A stretch of DNA of 64,000 bases from Nostoc sp. ATCC 43529 (GCA_003326205.1 LWTK01000084.1:285239-349238); one strand, 5' to 3'; positions 25,938-34,453 are shown, counted from the first letter of the stretch. Numbers and translations are program-made. Notes: generated by a model from the sequence alone, not told the origin.

Positions 25938-26432
25938 ATGACTGCTATTTCTAACGTTGCATTCAAACGGCCAATTTGGCAAACCGCTATCATATTGACT
26001 TTGGGTTTTTGGCTCAGTGCAAGTCTAGTTTTGGACTGGGTAATTATGCCTAGCCTTTATCTCTCTGGGATGATGAACCAAGGTGGTTTTACTACAGCGG
26101 GCTATGCGATTTTTTGGAACTTTAATCGTATGGAATTATTATCTGCTGCTGTAGTACTAACTGGAGCGCTGGTTTTGAGTAAAACGCAATTTCAAAGGGG
26201 TATAAGCAGTATTGTTATATCTGTGCTGCTGCTGAGTGTAGCTGTACTTGACACATATTTCTTGACTCCGCAAATGTGTGCGATCGGAATTCAACTCAAC
26301 CTATTTGAAGCTGCTGCTGCTATTCCATCAACAATGAATTTACTACACGGTAGTTATTGGCTACTGGAAGTAATTAAGCTGGTGGCAGGTAGCCTCCTTT
26401 TAAGCTGGTACTGGCGCGATAAAGTTTCGTAA
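25938..26432 (+). CDS. Four-helix membrane protein, possibly DUF4149-like
   Basis: 164 residues from ATG 25938. Four hydrophobic segments (about 18-38, 68-83, 91-110, 140-158). LGFWLSASLVLDWVIMPSLY is followed by YAIFWNFNRMELLSAAVVL, a pattern I recall from DUF4149-type proteins (first helix with D and P, second starting with N...E). No function known. Preceded by 250 bp with only a palindrome, followed by a clear terminator. Confidence 0.6.
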   Translation: MTAISNVAFKRPIWQTAIILTLGFWLSASLVLDWVIMPSLYLSGMMNQGGFTTAGYAIFWNFNRMELLSAAVVLTGALVLSKTQFQRGISSIVISVLLLSVAVLDTYFLTPQMCAIGIQLNLFEAAAAIPSTMNLLHGSYWLLEVIKLVAGSLLLSWYWRDKVS

Positions 26433-26481
26433 ATTGTGAAATATAACGCCGAGAATGTCCACTTTTAAAGTTTACATTAAA

Positions 26482-26509
26482 GACGCAAAGAAACCCTTTG
26501 CGTCTTTTT
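26482..26509 (+). terminator. Rho-independent terminator
   Basis: GACGCAAAG, loop AAACC, CTTTGCGTC, then TTTTT. A 9-bp perfect stem 50 bp after the stop of the membrane-protein gene. Confidence 0.85.
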
Positions 26510-26571
26510 GCTATCTAGCAAAACGCTGAGTAATATCCAGTTTGGATGATTACTATAATAAAATTTCTCAA

Positions 26572-26681
26572 TGTAGGTTGGGTTGAACGGCAGTGAAACC
26601 CAACATCGACACAGACAGATCGAATGTTGGGTTACCCTTCGGGAAGCCGCTTCGCGTCTACGTTCTTCAACCCAACCTACA
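26572..26681. repeat. Palindromic dispersed element with TGTAGGTTGGGTTGA ends
   Basis: Begins TGTAGGTTGGGTTGAACG and ends CAACCCAACCTACA, with inner CCCAACAT / ATGTTGGG inverted pairs. Long near-perfect fold-back with no coding capacity. Resembles the repeat units commonly seen in Nostocales. Confidence 0.75.
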
Positions 26682-26730
26682 GATATTATAAGTGTTTAAC
26701 CAAACCTGATATAAAAATCCCAGCCAAAAA

Positions 26731-26832
26731 TTAAACTGGAGTTTCAATAATAAATTCAGTGCCTTCACCCAAAACAGAGTTGCAATACAATTTTCCATTG
26801 TGGGTTTCTTCAATAATTTGTCGAGCGATCGC
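26731..26832 (-). pseudogene. 3' remnant of a histidine kinase gene
   Basis: A frame of 33 codons on the minus strand reads AIARQIIEETHNGKLYCNSV then LGEGTEFIIETPV and stops at 26731. This is the classic last part of a HATPase_c domain (G2 box and C-terminal strand of a sensor kinase). A TAG lies immediately upstream of it in frame, and no other kinase part is found in the neighbouring kilobase. It is a decayed gene end rather than a functional gene. Confidence 0.75.
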
Positions 26833-27165
26833 CTAAGTTTTACTATACATTTTCAGAATCTCCGGCAATTCAAAAAAATAAATATTTATAACAATTCTCT
26901 GGGAAATCCTATTAATTAATTTTCATATTTCCTTTACTTATTTCTCATGAAGTTTATATATTTCTGTTATTTTTATTGAAAAATTATAGTAACCTAAATT
27001 TTAGTGAGTACATTACTTGCGATCTACCATCTAGCTAAAAATTGCTATTTTTCAGGTATGTACCACAGCTCCACAATTTCGCTGTCAGTTCTTGAATGTG
27101 TCACTCAAAATTGTCCAGAGTGACTATTTATCCCCACACAACACTAGAACCCGTTTGCAGTAGTT

Positions 27166-27306
27166 ATGAAGAGATTTCCTTGTGCTGAGCCAGTTGCCTC
27201 TGCTCACTACACACCATCATGGCGTCAATTATCAGCTAACTCATCTTTGGTCGCACCTGACCCTTGTCGTCGCCCATACAGAAAAGTTCTACAATCACAA
27301 ATCTAA
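27166..27306 (+). CDS. Uncertain 46-residue ORF
   Basis: ATG 27166 to TAA 27306, reading MKRFPCAEPVASAHYTPSWR and continuing with a Ser/Leu-rich part to DPCRRPYRKVLQSQI. Basic, with two cysteines. It is noticeably richer in G+C than the surrounding AT-rich sequence. There is no Shine-Dalgarno sequence and no family is recognised. It could be chance. Confidence 0.2.
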   Translation: MKRFPCAEPVASAHYTPSWRQLSANSSLVAPDPCRRPYRKVLQSQI

Positions 27307-27836
27307 GTAATATATTGAAACGATTGAATGCTGAGTTTTAAACTATACTTTTTATAAATGAAGTTCACCTGAAGAATAAACTTCTGATAAAAGTTACCTC
27401 CAGCAAATTGCTCAAGTTTTTTTCTCCTCAATTATTACTTGTAATTTTAAACTTTAAAATACGGATAACAGTGATATTTTTGCGACTGATGGGCGAGAGC
27501 CAATGGTCTATGCGTCGCACTTGAGTTACTGTTAGATTGGCTAGATTAGCGAAAGATACAGAAAGTCAATCTGATTTTTGACATACTATTTCCTGACAAC
27601 AGTCGGGTCAATTTGCTATTGGGCAATAGCATTAATATAGATTGATTTGTATTCGTGCATATAGTTTAGCAGAGATTGGTGAATTACGAGTTGGGGGGTG
27701 TGAAATCTCTGTACTAACTAAAATGTCACCGCTATATTTATCTGAACAGTGCTTCTAATTAATATCGCTGTGAATTCCGAAAAGGAAATTCACCGATTTC
27801 GCCTGCAAATATTAATTTTATTCCAGAGCCATCCCG

Positions 27837-28946
27837 ATGAAGACACTTCCGATTAGTAGATACAGATTTTTCCAAAAACTCCAACCCTTATCTCTATTGA
27901 AAAAAATCACGGGTAAGTCCGTTACTGGTTGCTTGCAAGTATTTAGTACCTCAGGTTCTTGGTCAATATATGTAGACGAAGGTAAATTGATTTATGCCTG
28001 CTACTCAGAGAAAATGTTTGAGCCGCTTTACAGAAATTTGCAACGCTTAAGTCAGCAAATTTCTACTCTTCCTCGTGGAATTCACGAACAACTGCGAGCG
28101 ATATTTGAAACTGGCATTGAAAATCAAGCAATACCAAATCCAGATTATCTGGCTATTTGCTGGTTAGTCAATCAAAAATATATCAGTCCCTCTCAAGCGG
28201 CGATTTTGATAGAGCAATTAGCACTAGAAGTTTTGGATTCATTTTTGAGGTTAGAACAGGGAAGTTATGAATTTATTCCTGAAAGCTTTTTGGATGATAT
28301 GCCAAAGTTTTGTCATCTGAATCTTCGTTTACTAGTTGAACGATGTCAATCGCCCAGAAGCAAGGGAGAGCATTTTTCCGTAAGGGTAGGAGCTAATAGC
28401 CAAACATCAACAGTTTCCCCTGTACAACCCTCACAATTTTTACGAAAAAATCAGCCGCAGCCTCAAACCAACACTACAGAAAAGTTTCCCAGACCGCACA
28501 ACGGCAATAAATCAGGAACAAACATTTTCAATAGTACCGATAATACGAATCAGCAAGTTGTACAACCTCCGGCTGAGAAAAAAGTCTACAAAATATTCTG
28601 TATTGATGATAGTCCTACGGTATTGAGTACTATTCAAAGTTATTTAGATGAACAAACCTTTTCTGTTATCGGAGTCAGCGATTCTTTCAAAGCTTTAATG
28701 CAGATTATCCGCACAAAACCCGACATAATTTTCTTGGATATTTCCATGCCTAATTTAGATGGATATGAACTTTGCTCTTTGCTGCGAAAACACTCATATT
28801 TTAAAAATACACCTGTGATTATGGTGTCAGCAAAATCAGGATTAATAGATAGAGCTAAAGCCAAAATAGTTGGAGCATCAGGCTATTTAACCAAGCCTTT
28901 TAGCCAAGGAGATTTATTAAAAATGATATTTAAGCATATTGTTTAA
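27837..28946 (+). CDS. patA: PatA-type heterocyst-pattern regulator (PATAN domain plus receiver)
   Basis: 369 residues from ATG 27837. The N-terminal 180 residues (KTLPISRYRFFQKLQPLSLL; GCLQVFSTSGSWSIYVDEGK; YLAICWLVNQKYISPSQAAI) match the PATAN region of Anabaena PatA as I recall it. A Gln/Asn/Pro-rich linker (about 190-250) is followed by a CheY-like receiver with IDDSPT, the phosphoacceptor in IIFLDISMPNLDG, and LTKPF. PatA promotes heterocyst differentiation at intervals along filaments and acts on HetR. A second receiver gene follows 56 bp later. Could be a close paralogue (PixG-like). Confidence 0.78.
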   Translation: MKTLPISRYRFFQKLQPLSLLKKITGKSVTGCLQVFSTSGSWSIYVDEGKLIYACYSEKMFEPLYRNLQRLSQQISTLPRGIHEQLRAIFETGIENQAIPNPDYLAICWLVNQKYISPSQAAILIEQLALEVLDSFLRLEQGSYEFIPESFLDDMPKFCHLNLRLLVERCQSPRSKGEHFSVRVGANSQTSTVSPVQPSQFLRKNQPQPQTNTTEKFPRPHNGNKSGTNIFNSTDNTNQQVVQPPAEKKVYKIFCIDDSPTVLSTIQSYLDEQTFSVIGVSDSFKALMQIIRTKPDIIFLDISMPNLDGYELCSLLRKHSYFKNTPVIMVSAKSGLIDRAKAKIVGASGYLTKPFSQGDLLKMIFKHIV

Positions 28947-29002
28947 TTTTTTTAATTAGATATAACTAAATTTGATTAACATATTTTTCAGGAGACTGAA
29001 GC

Positions 29003-29386
29003 TTGAGTATTAACTGGGTGGCTACTATTCTAGTTGTGGAAGATTCTCGGCAAGAATTGGAATTAATTAGTTATTATCTGAGAGATAAAGGTTATAACGT
29101 TATTAAGGCAACTAGCGCTAAAGAAGCTCTAGAAATAGTTTTAGAAGAAAAACCCGATGCCATTGTTACTAATGTTGAAATGCCAGGAATGAGTGGATTT
29201 GAATTATGTCGCTTCCTGAAAGCAAATCCAACTAATCAGAAAATACCTATTGTGATTTGTAGTAGTAAAAATCAGGCAATTCATCACTTGTGGGCGAAGA
29301 AACAAGGTGCTGATGCCTATATAACTAAGCCTTATACGCCTGAACAGCTAGTAAGTGCGATCGAATCAGTAGAGGCTTTTGTTTAA
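29003..29386 (+). CDS. Single-domain receiver protein lacking the phosphoacceptor aspartate
   Basis: 127 residues from TTG 29003, with AGGAG 8 bases upstream. Complete receiver fold: acid pair VVEDS (E13, D14), Ser in VICSSKN and Lys109 in ITKPY. At the phosphoacceptor position the sequence is AIVTNVEMPGMSG, so Asn57 (codon AAT 29171-29173) replaces the usual Asp. It cannot be phosphorylated in the standard way, and Asn could mimic one state. It is probably co-transcribed with the patA-like gene (56-bp gap) and may be its partner. Confidence 0.85.
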   Translation: MSINWVATILVVEDSRQELELISYYLRDKGYNVIKATSAKEALEIVLEEKPDAIVTNVEMPGMSGFELCRFLKANPTNQKIPIVICSSKNQAIHHLWAKKQGADAYITKPYTPEQLVSAIESVEAFV

Positions 29387-29387
29387 C

Positions 29388-29529
29388 GTGAATTCGACAG
29401 ACCTCACCCACCCAGCCTTCCTCTCCTGCGAGGAGAGGGAGGAGTAAGGAAAAATTAGGCTTTTTGCTCCCCTCTCCATGAAGGAGAGGGGTCTGGGGGT
29501 GAGGTCAAAATCCTGTACATCGAATTCAC
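29388..29529. repeat. MITE-like palindromic element, copy 2, with perfect terminal inverted repeats
   Basis: Ends GTGAATTCGA (29388-29397) and TCGAATTCAC (29520-29529) are perfect 10-bp inverted repeats. The interior matches copy 1 at 9558-9690 over almost its full length, with CCTCACCCACCCAG near the left and GGGGGTGAGGTC near the right. It begins 2 bp after the receiver gene stop and may terminate that transcript. Confidence 0.88.
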
Positions 29530-29659
29530 ATTGTTTATACTGATGCGAGGGCGTGGGGACGCGGGGAGGCAGGGAGAAGCTTGATATGAAATTTTGGATT
29601 TTGAATTATTCAATAGAAAATCCCAAATTTAAAATCCAAAATCCAAAATCTAAAATTCT

Positions 29660-30139
29660 TTAAGTCGTGCCAAATTCAGATTGTAAAGCTTCGTCGTTGT
29701 TATCGGCGATCGTTGCCACAATGGTGATTAGCCGAGAGACTTCCCCTGGAGACAACTCTGCTAAAGTGCGTGTGGATATCACAACCACCCGATTTTCAAT
29801 AATACCGAAACGTGCTTCAAAAGTGCTAGAGCAGTTTAACTCCAAAAGATGGCGCATTAACTTAGGTTCATCTTTAGCAGGTAAATCTAACACCGCAGAC
29901 CAAACCGTTATGGTGTCTTCATCGCTTGTTCCACTGAGTTGGACAAATACTTCCACACTTCCGTACTTAAATTTCCACAGATGACCGCCCTCTGGCGTGT
30001 GGTTAACCATTGCACTGTCATCTTGTTCTAAGCTGTCGATGACATTTTCAATCACTTCTAGATGGTTGAGACCCGTTGTCTCGGCGATTAACTCGTTGAT
30101 GGCTTCGTCACTTGTTAGGGTTTCTTGGTAGTTTGTCAT
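29660..30139 (-). CDS. YbjN-domain protein
   Basis: 159 residues from ATG 30139. An acidic N-terminus (TNYQETLTSDEAINELIAET) is followed by a YbjN / type III secretion chaperone-like fold: GGHLWKFKYGSVEVFVQLSG, ITVWSAVLDLPAKDEPKLMR, LLELNCSSTFEARFGI and VVVISTRTLAELSPGEVSRL. A mainly beta small soluble protein; cyanobacteria carry several. The fold suggests binding of a partner protein. Function unknown. Confidence 0.78.
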   Translation of the reverse strand: MTNYQETLTSDEAINELIAETTGLNHLEVIENVIDSLEQDDSAMVNHTPEGGHLWKFKYGSVEVFVQLSGTSDEDTITVWSAVLDLPAKDEPKLMRHLLELNCSSTFEARFGIIENRVVVISTRTLAELSPGEVSRLITIVATIADNNDEALQSEFGTT

Positions 30140-30373
30140 ACAGATTTTTTTCTCAATATACTTGCTGTTTCATCTACACATAATTTATAGCTTGTTGGCA
30201 CGGTTAGTTTGAGCTTCCTTAAGTGATAGTCTGGTCATCAGTCATACCAAATCAGGTGCTTCTAAATAAATAGAGTTAAAAATATTACTTTATTTCATGT
30301 CTATGACTACACCTGAATTTCAGAAAGGGTGTAGCAGATTTACAGTCTAACGCCAAAAAGGATGTGCAAACTT

Positions 30374-31426
30374 ATGACCTCTGTTTTTGAAACTACTCAA
30401 AATAACGATGTTCGTCAGTTGGGTATTAACCCAAATCATTGGTATGTAGTTACACGTAGTAGTGAAGTAATGAATAAGCCTTTAGGTGTGGTACTTTGGA
30501 AACAGGCGATCGCACTTTACCGCGACAGCACAGGCCAAGTCCACGCCTTAGAAGACCGTTGCCCCCACCGCCAAGTTAAACTCAGTCATGGGCAAGTCGT
30601 TGATAATGAATTGGAATGTGCATATCACGGCTGGCGTTTCAATTCAGCAGGTAAATGTGCAGCAGTTCCTTATTTAGCAGCAAATCAAAAACTCCCAAAT
30701 TGCACAATTCGCCGTTATCCAGTAAAAGAACAAGACGGTTTTATCTGGCTATTTCCTGGAAATTTAGAACCATCTGTAGAACCTCTGGGTTTACCAGAGT
30801 GGGAACATTTGAATTATATTGCTACAGTTTCAGTTATTAATTGTAAAGCTCATTATTCTTATTTAATTGAAAACCTGATGGATATGTATCACGGACATTT
30901 GCATCAGGATTTACAAGCTTGGGCAGAAGCAAATTTAGAAGATATTGACGAAGACGCTAACCGTGTAGATGCCCATTATACAGCGCAAAGTTATTACAAA
31001 ATAGATAAAATTTGGTCAATATCTCAATTATTTTTTCCAGCTTTACGGAAATTACATCCGGAACCATTGGATGTGAGTTATGTTTATCCGCACTGGGTTT
31101 CTACATTGGGTAAAGATTTTAAAATTTATTGTTTATTGTGTCCGGTGAATGAGACGCAGAGCAAAGCTTATTTGATTCATTTCACTTCATTAAATGCCTT
31201 TTGGCGATTGCACAAATTACCTGTGTGGTTTCGTCGGTTTGTGAAAGATAGTTTATTTGGTGCAGCACAAAAACTACTTGATGGTTTGGTGATTCAAGAT
31301 GTGCAGATGATTGAAGAAGAACAGCAAGCTTATTTGCAAAATTTACAAAGGCGAAATTATGAATTGAATCGCGCATTGGTGAGCGTGCAAAGGTTGATGA
31401 AAAGTCAAGTTGAGAAATTGGGATAA
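30374..31426 (+). CDS. Rieske [2Fe-2S] oxygenase, PaO/VanA-like
   Basis: 350 residues from ATG 30374, preferred because AAGGA lies 11 bases upstream; ATG 30362 is an alternative. Rieske cluster ligands: CPHRQVKLSHG (CxH) and CAYHGWRF (CxxH). The mononuclear iron motif is ENLMDMYHGHLHQDL (D-x2-H then His). The C-terminal part is like ring-hydroxylating oxygenase alpha subunits of the chlorophyll-catabolic and vanillate-demethylase group. No reductase component nearby. The spacing between the two histidines is three residues rather than the usual four. Substrate unknown. Confidence 0.85.
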   Translation: MTSVFETTQNNDVRQLGINPNHWYVVTRSSEVMNKPLGVVLWKQAIALYRDSTGQVHALEDRCPHRQVKLSHGQVVDNELECAYHGWRFNSAGKCAAVPYLAANQKLPNCTIRRYPVKEQDGFIWLFPGNLEPSVEPLGLPEWEHLNYIATVSVINCKAHYSYLIENLMDMYHGHLHQDLQAWAEANLEDIDEDANRVDAHYTAQSYYKIDKIWSISQLFFPALRKLHPEPLDVSYVYPHWVSTLGKDFKIYCLLCPVNETQSKAYLIHFTSLNAFWRLHKLPVWFRRFVKDSLFGAAQKLLDGLVIQDVQMIEEEQQAYLQNLQRRNYELNRALVSVQRLMKSQVEKLG

Positions 31427-31492
31427 TATTTTGAACTGCAGAGGCGCAGGTATTAACGCTAGGGTGTTGCATAATTGCGGGATGATTTATCT

Positions 31493-31520
31493 CACGCAGA
31501 GGCGCAGAGGCGCAGAGAGA
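31493..31520. repeat. Dispersed CACGCAGAGGCGCAGAGGCG repeat, second copy
   Basis: Same unit as at 6541. Here it lies at the point where PIN-domain similarity is lost, so it may mark the deletion or insertion that truncated the toxin gene. Confidence 0.75.
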
Positions 31521-31576
31521 ATAAGGAGTTTAAGATTTCAATAGTTCGGGTTTCATCCCATAATTCAGCAACGCCA

Positions 31577-31780
31577 ACGCTAGAACTCAGTGATGCGGAG
31601 TTGGCGGGACGCATTTATGCAGATTTAGAACGCACGGCACAACCGATAGGACTTGCTGATGCTATCATTGCGGCCATTGCAATCCAACAAAACTTAACTT
31701 TAGTCAGCGGCAATTTATCCCATTATCAGCGGATTCAAGCATTAGGCTACAACTTGAAGCTGGATAATTGGCGAATATAA
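31577..31780 (+). pseudogene. 5'-truncated VapC-type PIN-domain toxin remnant
   Basis: From about 31577 the frame reads LELSDAELAGRIYADLERTA, then QPIGLADAIIAAIAIQQNL, TLVSGNLSHYQRIQALG and LKLDNWRI. This is the C-terminal half of a VapC PIN toxin (LADAxIAA with acidic residue, LVSxNxxHYxRIxxL). The N-terminal half with the first catalytic Asp is missing and the upstream sequence is a repeat (HAEAQRRRE). No VapB antitoxin gene precedes it. Non-functional remnant. Confidence 0.75.
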
Positions 31781-31845
31781 ATGCCCTTTTCTTGAGGACA
31801 GTGGAAAATAAAGATAAGTAAGAACGATTCTGGGCGCCATTCTCC

Positions 31846-32982
31846 ATGAGTTATTGCCTTAATCCCCGTTGTCCGAAGCCTGAAAATTCTGGTAATGTCA
31901 ATTTTTGCTTGACTTGCGGTTCTAAGTTGCTTCTCAAAGAGCGATACCGTGCTATTAAACCAATAGGTCAAGGTGGTTTTGGCAGAACTTTTTTAGCTGT
32001 GGATGAAGATAAACCATCAAAACCGCGCTGTGTAATTAAGCAATTTTATCCCCAAGCACAAGGCACTAATACTGTGCAAAAAGCGGTGGAGTTATTTAAC
32101 CAAGAAGCCGTACAGTTAGATGAACTGGGCAAACATCCGCAAATTCCAGAACTTTTAGCATATTTTACTCAGGAAGACCGCCAATATCTGGTACAAGAAT
32201 TTATTGATGGGCAAAATTTAGCTCAGGAGTTAGCACATAAAGGTGCTTTTTGTGAAGCACAAATCTGGAAATTACTCAACGATTTATTACCTGTATTGCA
32301 ATTTTGTCACGCTAGACAAGTGATTCACCGCGATATTAAGCCAGAAAATATTATTTTACGTAACAGCGACCGCAAATTAGTTTTAGTAGATTTTGGTGCT
32401 TCTAAATCTGCTACTGGCACTGCTTTGAATAGAACCGGTACTAGTATTGGTAGTCCTGAATATGTGGCTCCAGAACAAATGCGAGGTAGAGCTATTTTTG
32501 CTAGCGATATTTATAGTTTGGGCGCTACTTGTATTAACTTATTAACCAGGCGATCGCCTTTCGATTCATACGATACAAATAATGATACTTGGATTTGGCA
32601 TAAATATTTAAAAACTCCTGTTAGCAATGCATTAAGTCGCATTTTGAACAAAATGTTAGAAAGTATCCCAATGCGGCGTTATCAAACAGTAGATGATGTT
32701 TTAAAAGACTTAAATCAACACTCACAACCAGCTACACCAGCTAGCACAGTAAAACCTCTTCCTCAACCTATACCTAATTCTACACCTCCTGTAGTCACCC
32801 AATCTCCGAGTCAAATCGATTTAGAATTAGAGGAAATGAAAACTGAATTTCTCGTTGGCGGTAAACCACAGCAAAATAAAGTTAAACCACCAAATTCAAC
32901 ACCTCAGCCTTCTAATAAAAGTCAAATAGACCGAGAATTAGAAGAACTAAAAGCTAAATATCTCGGCAATAACAACCCCTAA
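31846..32982 (+). CDS. Ser/Thr protein kinase with N-terminal zinc-ribbon-like motif
   Basis: 378 residues. The N-terminus YCLNPRCPKPENSGNVNFCL followed by TCGS has four cysteines in ribbon spacing. Kinase domain about 33-290: P-loop GQGGFGRT, VAIK-type lysine in CVIKQFYP, catalytic loop VIHRDIKPENI, DFGASK, and SPEYVAPEQM as the APE motif. The C-terminal tail is Pro/Gln/Ser-rich with two similar acidic units (IDLELEEMKTEF and IDRELEELKAKY). No membrane helix, so a cytosolic signalling kinase of the cyanobacterial Pkn2/SpkB-like type. Confidence 0.9.
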   Translation: MSYCLNPRCPKPENSGNVNFCLTCGSKLLLKERYRAIKPIGQGGFGRTFLAVDEDKPSKPRCVIKQFYPQAQGTNTVQKAVELFNQEAVQLDELGKHPQIPELLAYFTQEDRQYLVQEFIDGQNLAQELAHKGAFCEAQIWKLLNDLLPVLQFCHARQVIHRDIKPENIILRNSDRKLVLVDFGASKSATGTALNRTGTSIGSPEYVAPEQMRGRAIFASDIYSLGATCINLLTRRSPFDSYDTNNDTWIWHKYLKTPVSNALSRILNKMLESIPMRRYQTVDDVLKDLNQHSQPATPASTVKPLPQPIPNSTPPVVTQSPSQIDLELEEMKTEFLVGGKPQQNKVKPPNSTPQPSNKSQIDRELEELKAKYLGNNNP

Positions 32983-33005
32983 TCAAAAAAACTCTGAAAA
33001 CTCTC

Positions 33006-33028
33006 CGCGCCTCTGCGCCTCTGCGTGA
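33006..33028. repeat. Dispersed CACGCAGAGGCGCAGAGGCG repeat, inverted copy
   Basis: Reverse complement of the unit at 6541 and 31493, between the convergent kinase and collagen-like genes. Confidence 0.7.
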
Positions 33029-33040
33029 AAATAAAAACAA

Positions 33041-34453
33041 CTAAACCCCTCTTCTAGCCTTACGAACTACACCCTGCCACCGAATAGTTTGTTTAGCAGA
33101 ACGTCCTCCCAAAGAGCGAGTTGCTATCACTTCAATTTGAACATTCATACCAGAACGCAAAGCGTCATTATCAATTTTCAGCTTACCCAAAGCTAGAGTA
33201 AAACGGTTGTAATCACGAGTCACAAATTCATTGGGAATATCACCTTCGTATTCAGTTTTGTAGTCAGAAAAACCGTAGGAAGTATCTTTGGCGCGAAATT
33301 TGACGCGAAACTGAGTATTAATAGCATCAGATTTTGCTGCTAAATCAACTATTTTTAAATTTAGGTTTTGTCCTGCATCGGCGAATTCTGCCACAGCTAA
33401 CCGTGTGACATCTTTTTTGGGAATGGCATAGTTAACAGTAAAAGTTGTCACGTTAGCTTCACTTTTGCTACTACCATCAACCCATAAATCCTCAGAAAAA
33501 TTAACTTCTACTTGTTTGCTGTCATTTAAATTTACTGTTACTACCTCATTGGCAAAGCTAGTGATGGGTTGTCTTTCTTGCCAAACTATTTGAAAAGCTT
33601 CTTCTAAACGCACCTCAAACTCTCGATAATTATCTGCGATCGCCGAACCAGGCGCAAGTAGAGAAAGGGCACCTGGGCGAATATTCCATTTGTTTTTTGA
33701 GAGTTTAAATGGTTTATTTGTCAGTTCTGAAATTGCTAATTTCACAGTTGGGTTATCATCAGCCAAGGGTTGTTTACTGTTGACAATACTCAAAGTTCCT
33801 AAGCTTCCATCCCTACCATCTCTACCATCGCTACCATCTCGGCCATCACTACCATCACTGCATCGATAAACCTTGTTAGTACACTTGTAATTAGGAGTAC
33901 CGGGAGTTCCTTCACAAGTTTGCACTTCCCATTTCCGTCGGCGACATTTACAACCGTCCGTACCACTCGCACCTCTACCGCCGCGTCCGCCTTCGCCGCC
34001 AGTTGCGCGGACAAAAATGTTTCGCAAGTCTGCCAAATTCGTGTAATAAACTGTTATCGAACCACCATTACCCCCATCCCCTCCTTTACCACCATCACCA
34101 CCGCTACCGCCATCTGGTGCATTGATATCGTGGCTGACATTATAAGGTTGGTTTCTACAGTGAGGGCGATAACCTGGTTCTCCATCTTCCCCATCTTCCC
34201 CATCTGTCCCAGACAGGTCAAGATTTACAGGCGAACCATTGACAAAAATATTCTGGTTCTGACCGCTAGAACCATCTCTACCAGAACGCCCACTACTTCC
34301 CGTGCGTCCATCTGTGCCATAATTTCTGGCTAGTTTATAGTATCCCTCAGAGGCAAAAACTGGACATAAAAGTGAATCAGAGGCAGGTAAAAAGTTAGTA
34401 AATAAGCAGAATGTAAAAAGAAGTGGCAGCTTATTTCTAAAACCTTTGTGCAT
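33041..34453 (-). CDS. Secreted collagen-like Gly-Asp/Ser-rich protein
   Basis: 470 residues from ATG 34453. Signal peptide (KLPLLFTFCLFTNFLPASDS). Gly-rich stretches follow: GTDGRTGSSGRSGRDGSSG, GTDGEDGEDGEPG, GGSGGDGGKGGDGGNGG, GGEGGRGGRGASG and DGSDGRDGSDGRDGRDG, partly in Gly-X-Y register. A Cys-rich basic insert (DGCKCRRRKWEVQTCEG...YKC...YRCS) lies at about 165-200. The C-terminal 250 residues form a beta-rich domain without Gly repeats. Probably cell surface or sheath; function not known. Confidence 0.75.
   Translation of the reverse strand: MHKGFRNKLPLLFTFCLFTNFLPASDSLLCPVFASEGYYKLARNYGTDGRTGSSGRSGRDGSSGQNQNIFVNGSPVNLDLSGTDGEDGEDGEPGYRPHCRNQPYNVSHDINAPDGGSGGDGGKGGDGGNGGSITVYYTNLADLRNIFVRATGGEGGRGGRGASGTDGCKCRRRKWEVQTCEGTPGTPNYKCTNKVYRCSDGSDGRDGSDGRDGRDGSLGTLSIVNSKQPLADDNPTVKLAISELTNKPFKLSKNKWNIRPGALSLLAPGSAIADNYREFEVRLEEAFQIVWQERQPITSFANEVVTVNLNDSKQVEVNFSEDLWVDGSSKSEANVTTFTVNYAIPKKDVTRLAVAEFADAGQNLNLKIVDLAAKSDAINTQFRVKFRAKDTSYGFSDYKTEYEGDIPNEFVTRDYNRFTLALGKLKIDNDALRSGMNVQIEVIATRSLGGRSAKQTIRWQGVVRKARRGV

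Larger units (their letters stand above)
26433..27836. other. 1.4-kb gene-poor stretch before the patA-like gene
   Basis: Holds, in order: a terminator (26482), a palindromic repeat (26572-26681), a histidine-kinase C-terminal remnant on the minus strand (26731-26832), AT-rich sequence, a 46-codon plus-strand frame (27166-27306), and about 530 bp without a gene leading to the patA-like start at 27837, presumably its promoter and leader. Confidence 0.6.

Noticed and set aside
31475..31576. N-terminal part of the 101-codon frame (HAEAQRRRENKEF)
   Set aside because: It is the translated dispersed repeat, not protein; only the PIN part is kept, as a remnant.
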